DNA of 64,000 nucleotides, from contig QZDX01000010.1 of NCBI GenBank assembly GCA_009917555.1, positions 62,001 to 126,000 on the forward strand, read 5' to 3'. Below the pieces are notes generated by a model. That model was given only the letters and a program-made list of their open reading frames with translations. It was not told the DNA's origin and did not search any database. The stretch comes from a bacterium 1XD21-13 (lineage in GTDB: Bacteria; Bacillota; Clostridia; Lachnospirales; Lachnospiraceae). Below, piece after piece: positions 27,264 through 36,917 of the stretch (position 1 is the first letter of the stretch; each line of letters opens with the position of its first letter). The translations under genes and the position numbers were made by a program.

Positions 27264-27836
27264 TTATTCATCCAAATCCGTGAGATCCGGCTCATTTAAG
27301 GTGGGGGCAAGCTCCGCCCGGTTGTTGGCCAGGATTTCGCTGAAGCTTCGCAGAGACCCCATCATATTCTCATACTTAGCCATATGGCTTTCCATGGTCT
27401 TGTGAATCAGATTCTGGAGATTTCCCAGCATATCATCGGTGTAGCGCATGGCCTGCATACGGAAATTGTTTGCCTCAATGGTTGCTGCGTCCAGCCGCTG
27501 CTGGGCCTCCGCCTCCGCCGCTGCCATAATCTCATTTGCCTGAATATACGCCTGCTGCATGATCTCGTGCTCATTGATCAATTCGGTCGTATGTATATTG
27601 GCCTCCTTGATAATGGCATCTGCCTTTGCCTGGGCATCCGCGAGAATCGCGTCCCGGTTGGCAAGAACCTTCTGATAGCGTTTAATCTCCTCCGGTGTCT
27701 TCATGCGAAGCTCCCGAAGCAGCTCCTCGATCTCCTCCTTATTGACAATGATATTGGTCTTTGACAATGTCTGAGGCTTGCAGCCGTCAATGTATTCTTC
27801 GATCTCTTCGATAATCTGTTCAATTTTGCTGCTCAT
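27264..27836 (-). CDS. Coiled-coil protein, V-ATPase subunit H/DivIVA-like
   Basis: A 190-residue, largely helical protein. A long heptad-like stretch rich in Ala, Glu and Gln spans about 60-130 (ANRDAILADAQAKADAII, AAAEAEAQQRLDAA), and the C-terminus is acidic. There is no membrane segment. Similar clostridial proteins are often labelled H-type ATPase subunit or DivIVA-like on composition alone; there is no ATPase operon here. The position upstream of nothing on its strand and convergent to ylbJ gives no clue. SD AAGGAG precedes ATG 27836. Confidence 0.65.
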   Translation of the reverse strand: MSSKIEQIIEEIEEYIDGCKPQTLSKTNIIVNKEEIEELLRELRMKTPEEIKRYQKVLANRDAILADAQAKADAIIKEANIHTTELINEHEIMQQAYIQANEIMAAAEAEAQQRLDAATIEANNFRMQAMRYTDDMLGNLQNLIHKTMESHMAKYENMMGSLRSFSEILANNRAELAPTLNEPDLTDLDE

Positions 27837-27919
27837 GCTAGCTCTCCTTTTTCAAAACTTCTTCCCGGTGCTCCAAAGTCTCATGATTTATGACGACTAA
27901 TGGATTCCACCGTTCTAGT

Positions 27920-28411
27920 TTACCCACTTACAGGCTTTTCCATCCGCTCCCGAATCCTTTTCTCTACATAGGGAGGTACAAAGGCCGAGATATTGCCTCC
28001 AAAGCCGGCCACCTCCTTAACGGTTGTGGAGCTTAGATAGGCATATTCCAGGCTTGTGGTCAGAAACATGGTATCCAGGGATGGACTCATAATCCGGTTG
28101 GTCTGTGCCATCTGAAGCTCATAGTCAAAATCCGTAATTGCCCTTAGTCCCCGAACAATAATATGAGCCTCACATTCCTTTGCAAATTCTACCAAAAGTC
28201 CCGTAAAGGACCTGATTTTCACATTTGAATATTCCTTCGTTACTTCTTCTAACATCTTAACACGTTCTTCCACAGAAAACAATGGAGATTTTGCCCGGTT
28301 ATTCAAAACACCAACCACCAGCTCATCCACAATACGGGAGGAGCGGGCAATAATATCCAGATGCCCAAAGGTTACCGGATCAAAGCTTCCTGCGTAAATT
28401 CCTCTTGTCAT
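27920..28411 (-). CDS. coaD: Phosphopantetheine adenylyltransferase
   Basis: A 163-residue Coa[16 protein letters not shown] contains the (T/H)xGH nucleotidyl-transfer motif, [17 protein letters not shown] the pantetheine pocket, and [11 protein letters not shown] the ISSTxVR-like ATP motif. It makes dephospho-CoA from 4'-phosphopantetheine and ATP. The rsmD-coaD order, 12 bases apart, is conserved widely in Firmicutes. Confidence 0.96.
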   Translation of the reverse strand: MTRGIYAGSFDPVTFGHLDIIARSSRIVDELVVGVLNNRAKSPLFSVEERVKMLEEVTKEYSNVKIRSFTGLLVEFAKECEAHIIVRGLRAITDFDYELQMAQTNRIMSPSLDTMFLTTSLEYAYLSSTTVKEVAGFGGNISAFVPPYVEKRIRERMEKPVSG

Positions 28412-28423
28412 AGCTACCTCTTT

Positions 28424-28987
28424 TCAATGCTTTTCTTCTGTTCGGCTTATAAATACATGTCTGTTTGTCTTGTAGCTCTTTACCCTCCAAGGAGTAAAGC
28501 CATATTCCTTCATCCAGGCATCCTGGCTCTTTTTTGATGCCTCCAGAATGAGGATCGTATGAGAATCCACCAGAGTGGAATGGGCCAGGGCTGCCAGCAC
28601 CTGCTGCTCCAGACCCTGATCGTAGGGCGGGTCCATAAAAACGAGATCAAAGGCCGGCTCTCCCTCCATCTGGCGGATGGCACTCACCGCATCTGATAGA
28701 ATGACATGTGCCCGTTCCGAAAGCCTGGTAAAGCTTAGGTTCTCCTTAATGCAGGACCATGCCTTTCGCTGATTCTCCACAAACACGGCTTCCTTTGCCC
28801 CTCTGCTCAATGCCTCAATGCCAATGGCACCGCTTCCGGCAAACAAATCCAGGAACCGGCATCCGGGAAGCTCCTGCTGGATCATATTGAAGAGCGTCTC
28901 CTTGATTCGATCGGTAGTAGGGCGCGTCTCCAGGCCCTCGATACATTTTAGGGGAAGGCTTCTGGCCGTTCCGGCAATTACTCGCAC
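28424..28987 (-). CDS. rsmD: 16S rRNA guanine(966)-N2 methyltransferase RsmD
   Basis: A 187-residue Rossmann methyltransferase. RVIAGTARSLPL at the N-terminus, RPTTDRIKETLFN, FLDLFAGSGAIGIEALSRGA as SAM motif I, and FMDPPYDQG as the catalytic DPPY block are all typical. The start codon is GTG at 28987 with AGGGGG upstream, only a few bases after the proA stop. It is translationally tied to proA and followed by coaD. Confidence 0.95.
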   Translation of the reverse strand: MRVIAGTARSLPLKCIEGLETRPTTDRIKETLFNMIQQELPGCRFLDLFAGSGAIGIEALSRGAKEAVFVENQRKAWSCIKENLSFTRLSERAHVILSDAVSAIRQMEGEPAFDLVFMDPPYDQGLEQQVLAALAHSTLVDSHTILILEASKKSQDAWMKEYGFTPWRVKSYKTNRHVFISRTEEKH

Positions 28988-28991
28988 ACGC

Positions 28992-30236
28992 TTACCCCCT
29001 TACCTGACCGTTTCCGTATATTTGGTATTTGTAAGAGGTCAGGGCCTCAAGGCCCATGGGACCTCTGGCATGGAGCTTCTGGGTACTGATTCCAATCTCC
29101 GCTCCAAAGCCAAATTCAAAACCATCCGTAAACCGTGTGGAGGCATTTACATAAACGGCTGCTGCGTCCACCTCTCTTAAAAACTGCTCCGCATGGTTCT
29201 TATCCTCCGTAATGATCGCCTCGGAATGTCCCGTATTGTAACGGTTGATATGATGGATCGCCTGGGAAAGACTGTCCACCACCTTCACCGAAAGAATATA
29301 GTCCAGATATTCCATGCCCCAATCCGTTTCTGTTGCCTCCTTCATGGGAACCACACCGTAGGCCCTCTCGTCTCCCCGAAGCTCTACCTGCTTCTCGGAC
29401 AGCTGCCTGGCAAGGAGAGGCAGAAAGGCATCCTTGATCTTTTCGTGGACAATTAAGGATTCGCAGGCATTGCACACGCCAATGCGCTGGGTCTTGGCAT
29501 TGTATACAATCTCCACCGCCATGGAAAGATCCGCTGCCTCGTCCACATAGATATGGCAATTGCCGGAGCCCGTCTCGATCACGGGAATGGTGCTGTTCTC
29601 CACCACAGTGGAAATCAGCCCGGCACTTCCTCTGGGAATCAGCACGTCAATATAGCGGTTGAGCTTCATGAATTCTGCCGCCGTCTCACGGCTGGTATCT
29701 GTAAGAAGGGAAATGGCACATGGAGGACAGCCACAGCTCTTAAGGACCTCTCTTAAAACCTCCACAATGGCCTCATTGGAATGAATAGCGTCACTTCCTC
29801 CCCGCAGAACCACCACATTGCCGGTCTTAAAGCAAAGCCCGAAGGCATCTGCCGTCACATTGGGTCTGGCCTCGTAAATAATTCCCACAACGCCTAAGGG
29901 AACCCGTACCTGACGGATTTTCAAGCCATTGGCAGGAGTCATCTCCTTCACTACCTGTCCAATGGGGTCCGAAAGCTCTGCAATCTGCCGCAGACCCTCC
30001 GCCATTCCCTCAATCCGCTCCGGTGTCAAAAGCAGCCGATCCAAAAGGCCCGCCTTCATGCCTCTTTCCCGCCCATTGTCCATATCTCTTTGATTGGCCT
30101 CCAAAATTCGCCCGGTGTGAGCAATCAATGCCTCCGCCGCCTGATTCAAGACCTGATTCTTCTTCTCCTCTGTCAATATGCGAAGCAACGGTTCCGCTTC
30201 CTTGGCCTGCTGTCCGATGCGCTCCAACCCTTCCAT
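28992..30236 (-). CDS. proA: Gamma-glutamyl phosphate reductase
   Basis: A 414-residue aldehyde-dehydrogenase-fold enzyme. [63 protein letters not shown], and the active-site Cys in [11 protein letters not shown] match ProA. It reduces gamma-glutamyl phosphate to the semialdehyde for proline synthesis. No proB or proC is in the window. SD AGGAGG precedes ATG 30236. Confidence 0.95.
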   Translation of the reverse strand: MEGLERIGQQAKEAEPLLRILTEEKKNQVLNQAAEALIAHTGRILEANQRDMDNGRERGMKAGLLDRLLLTPERIEGMAEGLRQIAELSDPIGQVVKEMTPANGLKIRQVRVPLGVVGIIYEARPNVTADAFGLCFKTGNVVVLRGGSDAIHSNEAIVEVLREVLKSCGCPPCAISLLTDTSRETAAEFMKLNRYIDVLIPRGSAGLISTVVENSTIPVIETGSGNCHIYVDEAADLSMAVEIVYNAKTQRIGVCNACESLIVHEKIKDAFLPLLARQLSEKQVELRGDERAYGVVPMKEATETDWGMEYLDYILSVKVVDSLSQAIHHINRYNTGHSEAIITEDKNHAEQFLREVDAAAVYVNASTRFTDGFEFGFGAEIGISTQKLHARGPMGLEALTSYKYQIYGNGQVRG

Positions 30237-30293
30237 CTATGTTCCTCCTCCTGCCAATGCTGCTTTCGGCTTTCTCTTACTTCACTGTCTCAC

Positions 30294-30869
30294 CTATGTA
30301 AGCACCCACTGCTCTGTTACTACCTTTGCGGGACGAATATCAAAGGCCTCAAAGGGCACCTCATCCCTGACCTGAAACTCAAAGGCCAGAGCTACCGTAA
30401 CAAGCCCCGGATGCGCCTCCAAAAATCGATCGTAAAAGCCCCCGCCATAGCCTACCCGATGACGCTTCCGGTCAAAGGCCACCCCTGGCATCAACAGAAG
30501 CGCATCCTCCTCTCCGGCCAAAATACCTTCCCTGGGCTCCTGAATCCCAAAGCTGCCTTCCTCTAAGTCCTCCTCAAAAGAGGTAATGTAATAAAACCGC
30601 ATCTCCTGTCCACATACACGGGGAACCGCAACCTTCTTCCCCTCCTTCCAGGCCAGGCGTATGAGATCTCTGGTCTCCACCTCATGCTTACAGTCCATAT
30701 AAGCATAAATCACCCCTGCTTGGATATATTCGGGAAGTGTCCGCACCCGCTCCAGGACAGCCAAGCTCATCTCATGGATCTCCTTGTCCGTATGGGCCTT
30801 TCGAAGCTTTCGAATCTCTCCCCGCAGCTCTTTTTTCTGAATTTTCAAATCAATCTCTCTTTTTTCCAT
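30294..30869 (-). CDS. 5-formyltetrahydrofolate cyclo-ligase
   Basis: A 191-residue protein. KKELRGEIRKLRKAH at the N-terminus, PREGILAGEEDALLLMPGVAFD and RHRVGYGGGFYDRFLE match the cyclo-ligase family; the last block binds ATP and folate. It converts 5-formyl-THF to 5,10-methenyl-THF. The start at 30869 fits homology but its ribosome site is weak (GGTGA); it overlaps the DUF896 gene by 20 bases, so coupling is likely. Confidence 0.9.
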   Translation of the reverse strand: MEKREIDLKIQKKELRGEIRKLRKAHTDKEIHEMSLAVLERVRTLPEYIQAGVIYAYMDCKHEVETRDLIRLAWKEGKKVAVPRVCGQEMRFYYITSFEEDLEEGSFGIQEPREGILAGEEDALLLMPGVAFDRKRHRVGYGGGFYDRFLEAHPGLVTVALAFEFQVRDEVPFEAFDIRPAKVVTEQWVLT

Positions 30870-31071
30870 ACTTTTCACCCAGATTGGTAATGGTTCCATC
30901 CGCCTCCTGTACATCAATCTGGTCAAGCTGACCTCTTAAGTTCCTGCGGACTGCCTCAATGTATTCCTTCCGAAGCATTGCCTGCTCCTCTTTTTCCTCC
31001 TCGCTTAAGCCCTCTGCCTTTGAGCGGTGATACAGCTCATTGATTCGGGCAATCTTTTTCTCATCTATCAA
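30850..31071 (-). CDS. DUF896/YnzC-family small protein
   Basis: 73 residues starting from TTG at 31071. The KIARINELYHRSKAEGLSEEE block and LRKEYIEAVRRNLRGQL match the helical YnzC/DUF896 family, of unknown function and linked to the SOS region in Bacillus. TTG is chosen because AAAGGAG lies seven bases upstream, it overlaps the patatin stop as TTGA, and homology begins there; an in-frame ATG nine codons upstream lies inside the patatin gene. Confidence 0.85.
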   Translation of the reverse strand: MIDEKKIARINELYHRSKAEGLSEEEKEEQAMLRKEYIEAVRRNLRGQLDQIDVQEADGTITNLGEKYGKKRD

Positions 31072-31946
31072 TTGGCACTCCTTTCTCCTGGCTCCCATCC
31101 CAGATAGCGGATGGTCCGGGAAAACATATCCTTTGCATATTCATAGCCATGATTATAAAACGCAGTCAGGACCGCTACATCATCCTCTGTATTCCTCACC
31201 ACAGGAACCTGGGGGCGTAACACCAAAATCCGTCCTCTCTTCTCCAAATCATCCAGCAGCTCCATCGTACGGTTGTAGTAATAGGCGCGGTTCTTGATGG
31301 CCCGAACTAAATATGGATACTTCTGATACATGATTTTTGCCATCCGATAGGACTTTCTGGCCGGCGGCTTCCGATAGCCTGCCTGACGGGTAAGGATCAC
31401 AACATTTTTCTTTACGCCGTCATGAAGCGCCTTCCGAATGGGCACGGAATCCGCCACCCCTCCGTCCAGCATGGGAATCCCATCCACCTCCACCATAGGC
31501 GACACAATGGGAAGGCTTGAGGAGGCCCGGCATGCATTCATCAGCCGTATCCGATTCCCACAGTTCTCCGTCAAATAAGCCGGTCTTCCTGTAAAACAGT
31601 TGGTAGCTGTCAGAATACAGGTCTGCTTGGAGGAAAAGAAGGTATCGTAATCAAAGGGAATGATCTTATTTGGAAACACATCAAAGATCAGATCCATGTT
31701 AAAAAGACTGTGGTTTTTTAACAAATATTTTATCCCTACATAGCTTCCGGCCTCCAAAAAATCAATGGTACAGGTTTTCATTCGTCCAAGCTGATGGGAT
31801 ACGTAATTCACCGCGTTGCAGGCACCTGCGGATACGCCGATCACATAGGGCAGATAGAGCTCCTGCTCCATAAAGTAATCCAGCACACCTGCGGTAAATA
31901 CACCGCGGGTTCCACCGCCCTCCAGTATCATTCCTGCTTGCTTCAT
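31068..31946 (-). CDS. Patatin-like phospholipase
   Basis: A 292-residue cytosolic patatin-like acyl hydrolase (RssA/YjjU group). GGGTRG near residue 10 forms the oxyanion hole, GVSAG near 37 the nucleophile Ser, and DGGVADSVPI near 163 the catalytic Asp. It likely acts on lipid acyl esters; substrate unknown. SD GGAGG precedes ATG 31946. It couples to the DUF896 gene by a four-base overlap. Confidence 0.9.
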   Translation of the reverse strand: MKQAGMILEGGGTRGVFTAGVLDYFMEQELYLPYVIGVSAGACNAVNYVSHQLGRMKTCTIDFLEAGSYVGIKYLLKNHSLFNMDLIFDVFPNKIIPFDYDTFFSSKQTCILTATNCFTGRPAYLTENCGNRIRLMNACRASSSLPIVSPMVEVDGIPMLDGGVADSVPIRKALHDGVKKNVVILTRQAGYRKPPARKSYRMAKIMYQKYPYLVRAIKNRAYYYNRTMELLDDLEKRGRILVLRPQVPVVRNTEDDVAVLTAFYNHGYEYAKDMFSRTIRYLGWEPGERSAN

Positions 31947-32011
31947 CTTACATACGCCTCCATTGTCAACATTTCTTTTAATTTACACCATAAACGAGAG
32001 AATAGCAAGTT

Positions 32012-32449
32012 TTAACTGGAGTAATTCTCCAAAAAGTCATAGAGCTCACCCTCGTTGGATAAGCCCTTCCCTGCCATAATTTCCTGCCGAAGCTCTTCAG
32101 GAAGCATATCCATGGTAATATTCGTGTACTCATAAATGGTCTCCCGATCCGACAGATAAATATTGATATAGCCCTGCTCCTCCACCAGATAGTATTGATA
32201 AGTCTTTGTAAGAAGTCGATCCGCCTGTGCCAAGACCTGCCATCTTGCGGCATCCTGCCCCTTTTGTACCTCTTCCATTTCCTGCTCCTCGAGCTTTGGA
32301 AGCTGCTCCTTCATAAAAATCGCTATCGGAGCCTTCATATGGGCCCATTCCTCCGGCTCCGTTCTTTCAAGGTACAGGATACCAGAATAATAAGCCAGTC
32401 CGCCAAAAATTCCAATGGCCACCAGGGCGGCCACAATCTTTTTTATCAC
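32012..32449 (-). CDS. Membrane-anchored protein with BofC C-terminal-like domain
   Basis: A 145-residue protein with an N-terminal membrane segment (about 5-24) and an outer domain. Its end, from YQYYLVEEQGYINIYL through TIYEYTNITMDMLPEEL to LYDFLENYSS, resembles the BofC C-terminal domain. BofC in Bacillus is a forespore factor that restrains SpoIVB signalling; here the N-terminal BofC domain is absent, so the role is inferred only. The start codon is GTG at 32449. Its GGAGG ribosome site is the right arm of the terminator hairpin of the upstream flippase gene. Confidence 0.6.
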   Translation of the reverse strand: MIKKIVAALVAIGIFGGLAYYSGILYLERTEPEEWAHMKAPIAIFMKEQLPKLEEQEMEEVQKGQDAARWQVLAQADRLLTKTYQYYLVEEQGYINIYLSDRETIYEYTNITMDMLPEELRQEIMAGKGLSNEGELYDFLENYSS

Positions 32450-32450
32450 A

Positions 32451-32499
32451 AAAAAACCTCCTTTTTTGCCATTTTCTATAGTATGGACAAAAAAGGAGG
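32451..32499 (-). terminator. Terminator hairpin whose arm carries the next gene's ribosome binding site
   Basis: Read on the minus strand, CCTCCTTTTTTG (32488-32499) pairs with CAAAAAAGGAGG (32457-32468) across a 19-nt loop, followed by seven T. It ends the flippase transcript. The GGAGG in the second arm is the ribosome site for the GTG start at 32449, so read-through RNA would hide it in the stem. Confidence 0.75.
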
Positions 32500-32515
32500 A
32501 ACTTATAAAGCTTGT

Positions 32516-34180
32516 CTATAGAAGATGAAGCTTTTTTAAGCCTCTCGCAAGGAGATAACCTTTGGGGAGAGACCGAAGCTCCTGCTCCGTAATTCCCCGC
32601 AGAAGCAGTAGGAAAAAGCCATAGATCAGAACTGCCAAAACAATACAGATAACCGCAGCAACCCGGAAGCCAATCAGCTCCTCCAGTGGTGTATAAAGCA
32701 GCCAGCAGGAAAGCCCCATAATCGTGGCAGAAACAAGAGGTATCAAAAAGGTACGCACCACCTCCTGATGATAGCGCAGATGTCTTCGGATAGCCAGGCC
32801 ATTCAAAATGCACATCATCACCGCAAAAAACAGATAGGAAATTACCACGCCATAGATATGAAGCTTACACACCTGCACCAATACCACCAGCAGGGCCAGG
32901 TGAAGCACCAGAGAAATCAACGCATTGCACACCGGAATATGCATCCTGTCAATTCCCTGGAGGATTCCGTTGGTCAATGTGGACAGACCATAAAAGATCA
33001 CAGCGGTGGAACCGGCAATAAACAGCTTGGGGGCAATGGGGTCCGTATTCCAGGAGAGCAGCCTTAAAATAGGCTCCGCCAGGGCCGTAAGTCCAATGGC
33101 ACTGGGAATGCATACAAACATCACCATCCGTATGGCGCCATCTGTCTTTCGCCGCATTTCCCTTCGATTTCCCTCCATGCGGGCCCGAGTCAGGGCCGGA
33201 ATGGTGGAGGCGGACAGGGCTGAGGCCACGGCGATGGGCACATTGGTCAAAAGCTTATATTTTCCCACATAGATCCCCCAATAAACCTCCACAGTAGACT
33301 TTTCCACCTTCTGAATATCAAGCATCAGATATTTAAACAGTCCCTGATCCAGAATCCCGCTGATATTGTACACTGCCGTGCTTAAAATAACCGGCACAAT
33401 GGTCAGCACCAGAAGCTTAAAAATCGTTCCATAGCCTTCCATGCTTCCTGTGCGATCCCGCCGCATTTGCCTGCGGAAAACCCGCCGATACATGAGCATC
33501 ACCGCAATCAAAAACACCAGTCCGGCCAGAGCTCCCATGCTGGTGCCCAGGGTGCTTCCCGCCGCTCCATAAATGGGGCCGCTTCTGCCGTCCGTAATTC
33601 CAGCCTTTTGATCCAGGGAGAGGCCGTACTGAAAGAGCATGCTGGCTGCTGCAATGCTGACAACCGCATTAAATACCTGCTCAATGATCTGGGAAACAGC
33701 TGTGGGCATCATACTTCCCATGCCTTGGAAAAACCCTCTTAAGACCCCCATGACGGCCAGAAAGAAGACCGCCAGGGCCAGTATTTTAAGGCTCAGCTCG
33801 CTTTCCGGTGTATTGAGAAGCTTTCCGGTAAAGAACCCGGCTCCCCAATAAGTTACCACAGATCCCAAAAGCCCTACCACAAGGGCCATGTACAGAGCTC
33901 CCCTGAAGATTCGCTGGGCATTTCGGTACTGCCCTAGGGCTGCCTTTGCGGAAACCAGCTTGGATACGGCCAAAGGCAGGCTGTAGGAGGAGATCAGCAG
34001 AATAATATTGTAAATCTCGTAGGCTGCGGAATAATAATCGTTTCCATGATCTGTAATAATATTCGTAACCGGTAGCCGGTAAAGCATTCCAATCAGCCGG
34101 CTTAGAATAGAGGCCGCCGCCAGAATACTGCCCTGCATTATAAAATTGGAACGATTTTTTGCCCTTTTCTGATTACCCAT
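32516..34180 (-). CDS. SpoVB/MurJ-like oligosaccharide flippase (MOP superfamily)
   Basis: A 554-residue protein with about 14 membrane segments. The start SNFIMQGSILAAASILSRLIGMLYRLPVTNIIG-like block is typical of SpoVB/YtgP (MurJ-type) proteins. Such transporters flip lipid-linked oligosaccharides including lipid II, and SpoVB acts in spore cortex formation. Full length, no break. SD GGAAGGA precedes ATG 34180. A sporulation or vegetative role cannot be decided from sequence. Confidence 0.87.
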   Translation of the reverse strand: MGNQKRAKNRSNFIMQGSILAAASILSRLIGMLYRLPVTNIITDHGNDYYSAAYEIYNIILLISSYSLPLAVSKLVSAKAALGQYRNAQRIFRGALYMALVVGLLGSVVTYWGAGFFTGKLLNTPESELSLKILALAVFFLAVMGVLRGFFQGMGSMMPTAVSQIIEQVFNAVVSIAAASMLFQYGLSLDQKAGITDGRSGPIYGAAGSTLGTSMGALAGLVFLIAVMLMYRRVFRRQMRRDRTGSMEGYGTIFKLLVLTIVPVILSTAVYNISGILDQGLFKYLMLDIQKVEKSTVEVYWGIYVGKYKLLTNVPIAVASALSASTIPALTRARMEGNRREMRRKTDGAIRMVMFVCIPSAIGLTALAEPILRLLSWNTDPIAPKLFIAGSTAVIFYGLSTLTNGILQGIDRMHIPVCNALISLVLHLALLVVLVQVCKLHIYGVVISYLFFAVMMCILNGLAIRRHLRYHQEVVRTFLIPLVSATIMGLSCWLLYTPLEELIGFRVAAVICIVLAVLIYGFFLLLLRGITEQELRSLPKGYLLARGLKKLHLL

Positions 34181-34215
34181 AGCAGTCCTTCCGCCAATTT
34201 ACCCCTCTCGTTGCC

Positions 34216-35397
34216 CTACTGAATCACTACATCATCCACATAATCGTTCCAGATAATGCACACAAAGGTTTTTCCATTATTTAGTACGATCTCTTGATTG
34301 TTGTTTTCATAATATCGTGCCGGAGTCCCCAGCTCTCCCGGATTGCTCCAATAGCCCTCGATCATCTTTCCGTTGGTAAAGACGAGACAGTCATTGTTGT
34401 GGGATTGGCTTGCAAAATGCAGATAATCATTGGAATCCAACACAGCCCCGTCACAATATTGAAAAATCACATTTGTCACGGCCACCTGTTCTCCTGTCAG
34501 TTCGTCAATATGCGGATTTCCATGGGAGGAACGGTAATATTTCCGGTCCGCGGCATTATATTCAAAAGTAGCCTTAACCGCGCCAAAACCATTCTTGCCT
34601 CCGGTGCCGCCAGGCTGCAGAAAGGTTGCGTCAGGATAGCCCACATATTCTTCAATCTCACCGTTAGGGGCAAACTTGAATTTCCCGGTATAATCCTCCG
34701 GCATCTCCCGATCATACCCTTTTTTCTCGATATCCTCCAAAATTCCATCGGGAAACGCATATAAGGTATGCTCCCAGGACTTTCCCGGACGGGAGATTCG
34801 CTCATACATATTCGAAACAGGATGTTCGATGCCCTTGGTTCCCCCTGAAAGCACATCAAATTCTCCGCTGTTCAGGGCCTCCAGAGCATAAGGGGCCTGT
34901 CCGAAATGAGCATATATTGCATCAAATTCCTGAGCAAACTGCAGATAATACAGACGGCAGCTGCGCACGGAACCGATTTTCTCAAGATCTTCCCAATCCT
35001 CAAAAATCCCCATCCATCGGGTAATACGTTTTTCCACCGGACATTCGTAGATAACACTGGCATTGGATGGCCCGGACATCGGAAGAGCGGCCGGAGTCAT
35101 ACTTAGCATAATCGCCAAAGGCCGTTGCGTTCCAATATTTGCGTCAATCCATTCACCCGTAAAATAGCTTCGGATCTTTCCGTCCACGATCTCCCGTTTT
35201 TCCGGCTCAGGCGCTTCCGGTTCAGACACTTCCAGCTGTTCCACAGGCGGCTCCGTTCCATCCTCCAAAACCTCATCCTCCGTATTGAATTTATTTTCCG
35301 GTTCCCTGTCAATTTGAGCGGAATCCTCTTTCCCGCAGCCGGCAGTCAAAAGAACCGCCAAAATCAGAAACAGGGGAAAAAACCTCCACTTTTTCAT
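34216..35397 (-). CDS. DUF3048-family lipoprotein (YerB-like)
   Basis: A 393-residue lipoprotein. The signal peptide ends in LTAGC with lipidated Cys near residue 21, followed by a Glu/Pro-rich acidic linker to about 70. The two DUF3048 halves contain RPLAIMLSM, IYECPVEKRITRWMGIFEDW, IGSVRSCRLYYLQFAQEFDAIYAHFG and later FQYCDGAVLD. YerB-type proteins are secreted and of unknown activity. SD GAGGAGG precedes ATG 35397. Confidence 0.88.
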   Translation of the reverse strand: MKKWRFFPLFLILAVLLTAGCGKEDSAQIDREPENKFNTEDEVLEDGTEPPVEQLEVSEPEAPEPEKREIVDGKIRSYFTGEWIDANIGTQRPLAIMLSMTPAALPMSGPSNASVIYECPVEKRITRWMGIFEDWEDLEKIGSVRSCRLYYLQFAQEFDAIYAHFGQAPYALEALNSGEFDVLSGGTKGIEHPVSNMYERISRPGKSWEHTLYAFPDGILEDIEKKGYDREMPEDYTGKFKFAPNGEIEEYVGYPDATFLQPGGTGGKNGFGAVKATFEYNAADRKYYRSSHGNPHIDELTGEQVAVTNVIFQYCDGAVLDSNDYLHFASQSHNNDCLVFTNGKMIEGYWSNPGELGTPARYYENNNQEIVLNNGKTFVCIIWNDYVDDVVIQ

Positions 35398-35412
35398 AAT
35401 CAGATTCCTCCT

Positions 35413-35913
35413 CTAGCGCAAAATATTTAAGGACCGAAGGATCACACGTTGTCTATCCTCCATCTCCCGTGCCTCTTCCGGTTCCATGTGATCATAACCG
35501 CAGAGATGCAGCATGCTGTGAGCGATCAGGAATGCATACTCCCGCTCCTCACTGTGACCATATTTCTTCGCCTGCTCCTGTACCTTTTCCATGGAAATAA
35601 TAATGTCTCCCAGTAAAAGCTCCCCGGTCTCCGGATGAAAGCAGCCATGAGCCTCTGTCTCCGCACAGCCAAAATCCGAAGGGCTGTCATAAGAAAGCAT
35701 GGGAAAGGACAACACATCCGTTGCCCGATCGATATTGCGATATTCCATGTTGATCTGTCGAATATTTTTGTTATCTGTTAAAAGAAGGCTCACCTCCGCC
35801 TCATAAGGGCAGCCCTCATAATCCAGAGTCGCCTCAATCACCCTCCTGGCAAGCTCCCTGGTGTCTACCCCGGAGAGTGTAATCTGGCTCTCATCTTCTA
35901 CGTTGATTGTCAT
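35413..35913 (-). CDS. ybeY: Endoribonuclease YbeY
   Basis: A 166-residue YbeY. HSMLHLCGYDH near residue 128 is the H(x)3H(x)5H zinc site, and the preceding LLGDIIISMEKV is conserved. It matures 16S rRNA 3' ends and guards ribosome quality. ATG at 35913 has AAAGGA upstream; longer frames run inside phoH. It overlaps the end of phoH by 23 bases, the usual phoH-ybeY order. Confidence 0.95.
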   Translation of the reverse strand: MTINVEDESQITLSGVDTRELARRVIEATLDYEGCPYEAEVSLLLTDNKNIRQINMEYRNIDRATDVLSFPMLSYDSPSDFGCAETEAHGCFHPETGELLLGDIIISMEKVQEQAKKYGHSEEREYAFLIAHSMLHLCGYDHMEPEEAREMEDRQRVILRSLNILR

Positions 35914-36898
35914 AAGCATCCTTTCTTGTGCTGCGGCGGGCCAGTGACTGCTCATAGCTGTCATAAGCCTGTACAATTTTTTGAACCAGGGGATGACGCA
36001 CCACATCCTTGCTGGTCAAGGCGCAAAAGCCAATGTCATCCACTCTGGAGAGTACCTTCAGGGCAATCTCCAAGCCAGAATGACTCCCCGGGGGAAGATC
36101 CTTTTGACTGGCATCACCTGTGACAATGACCTTAGATCCAAAGCCAATCCGAGTTAAAAACATTTTCATCTGAGCAGGTGTCGTGTTCTGGGCCTCGTCT
36201 AAGATAATAAACGCGTTATCCAGGGTTCTTCCCCTCATATAAGCCAGAGGCGCCACCTCAATCAGTCCGCGCTCCATATTTTTCAAAAAGCTGTCCGCCC
36301 CCATAATCTCATAAAGTGCATCATAGAGAGGCCGAAGATAGGGGTCCACCTTACTTTGCAGATCGCCCGGAAGGAAGCCCAGCTTCTCCCCCGCCTCAAT
36401 GGCAGGTCGGGTCAATATAATCCGGTTGACCTCATTATTTTTGAAGGCGGTAATGGCCATAGCCATGGCCAGATAGGTTTTTCCCGTTCCTGCAGGTCCT
36501 GTGCCGAATACAATCATATGGCTCCGAATGAGATCCACATACTTCTTCTGCCCCAATGTTTTGGGCTTAATGGGCTTTCCGCTGGTTGTATGACAAATCA
36601 GATCCCGATCAATCTCGGAAAGTGCCTCCTCCTGCCCCTCCATGGAAAGTTCCAGAGCATAATCTACATTTTGCTCCTGAATGGTATTGCCCCGCAGGGA
36701 AAGTGTCAGCAGCTGCTTCAAAACACGGGCGGCCTGCTGACTGCTCCTGGGTGCGCCCAGAATCTTCACCGTCCCATCCCTTGGAATCACGGAAACCTTC
36801 AGGGTCTGCTCTATTTTTTTTACATAGCTGTCAAACTGGCCAAACACATTGCTCTCATGCTCGGCCGGAATATCCAGAATCACTTCCTCAATATTCAA
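35891..36898 (-). CDS. phoH: PhoH family ATPase
   Basis: A 335-residue PhoH-like protein. An N-terminal KH-like region (FGQFDSYVKKIEQTLKVSV) precedes the P-loop GPAGTGKTYLAMAMA near 140 and Walker B FIILDEAQNTTPAQMK near 230, with the TRIGFGSKVIVTGD sensor block. PhoH proteins are RNA-associated helicase-like ATPases tied to YbeY. The start is TTG at 36898 with AGGAG upstream. It sits between yqfD and ybeY as in many Firmicutes. Confidence 0.92.
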   Translation of the reverse strand: MNIEEVILDIPAEHESNVFGQFDSYVKKIEQTLKVSVIPRDGTVKILGAPRSSQQAARVLKQLLTLSLRGNTIQEQNVDYALELSMEGQEEALSEIDRDLICHTTSGKPIKPKTLGQKKYVDLIRSHMIVFGTGPAGTGKTYLAMAMAITAFKNNEVNRIILTRPAIEAGEKLGFLPGDLQSKVDPYLRPLYDALYEIMGADSFLKNMERGLIEVAPLAYMRGRTLDNAFIILDEAQNTTPAQMKMFLTRIGFGSKVIVTGDASQKDLPPGSHSGLEIALKVLSRVDDIGFCALTSKDVVRHPLVQKIVQAYDSYEQSLARRSTRKDAYDNQRRR

Positions 36899-36917
36899 AT
36901 TCTACTGCTCCTGTCTG

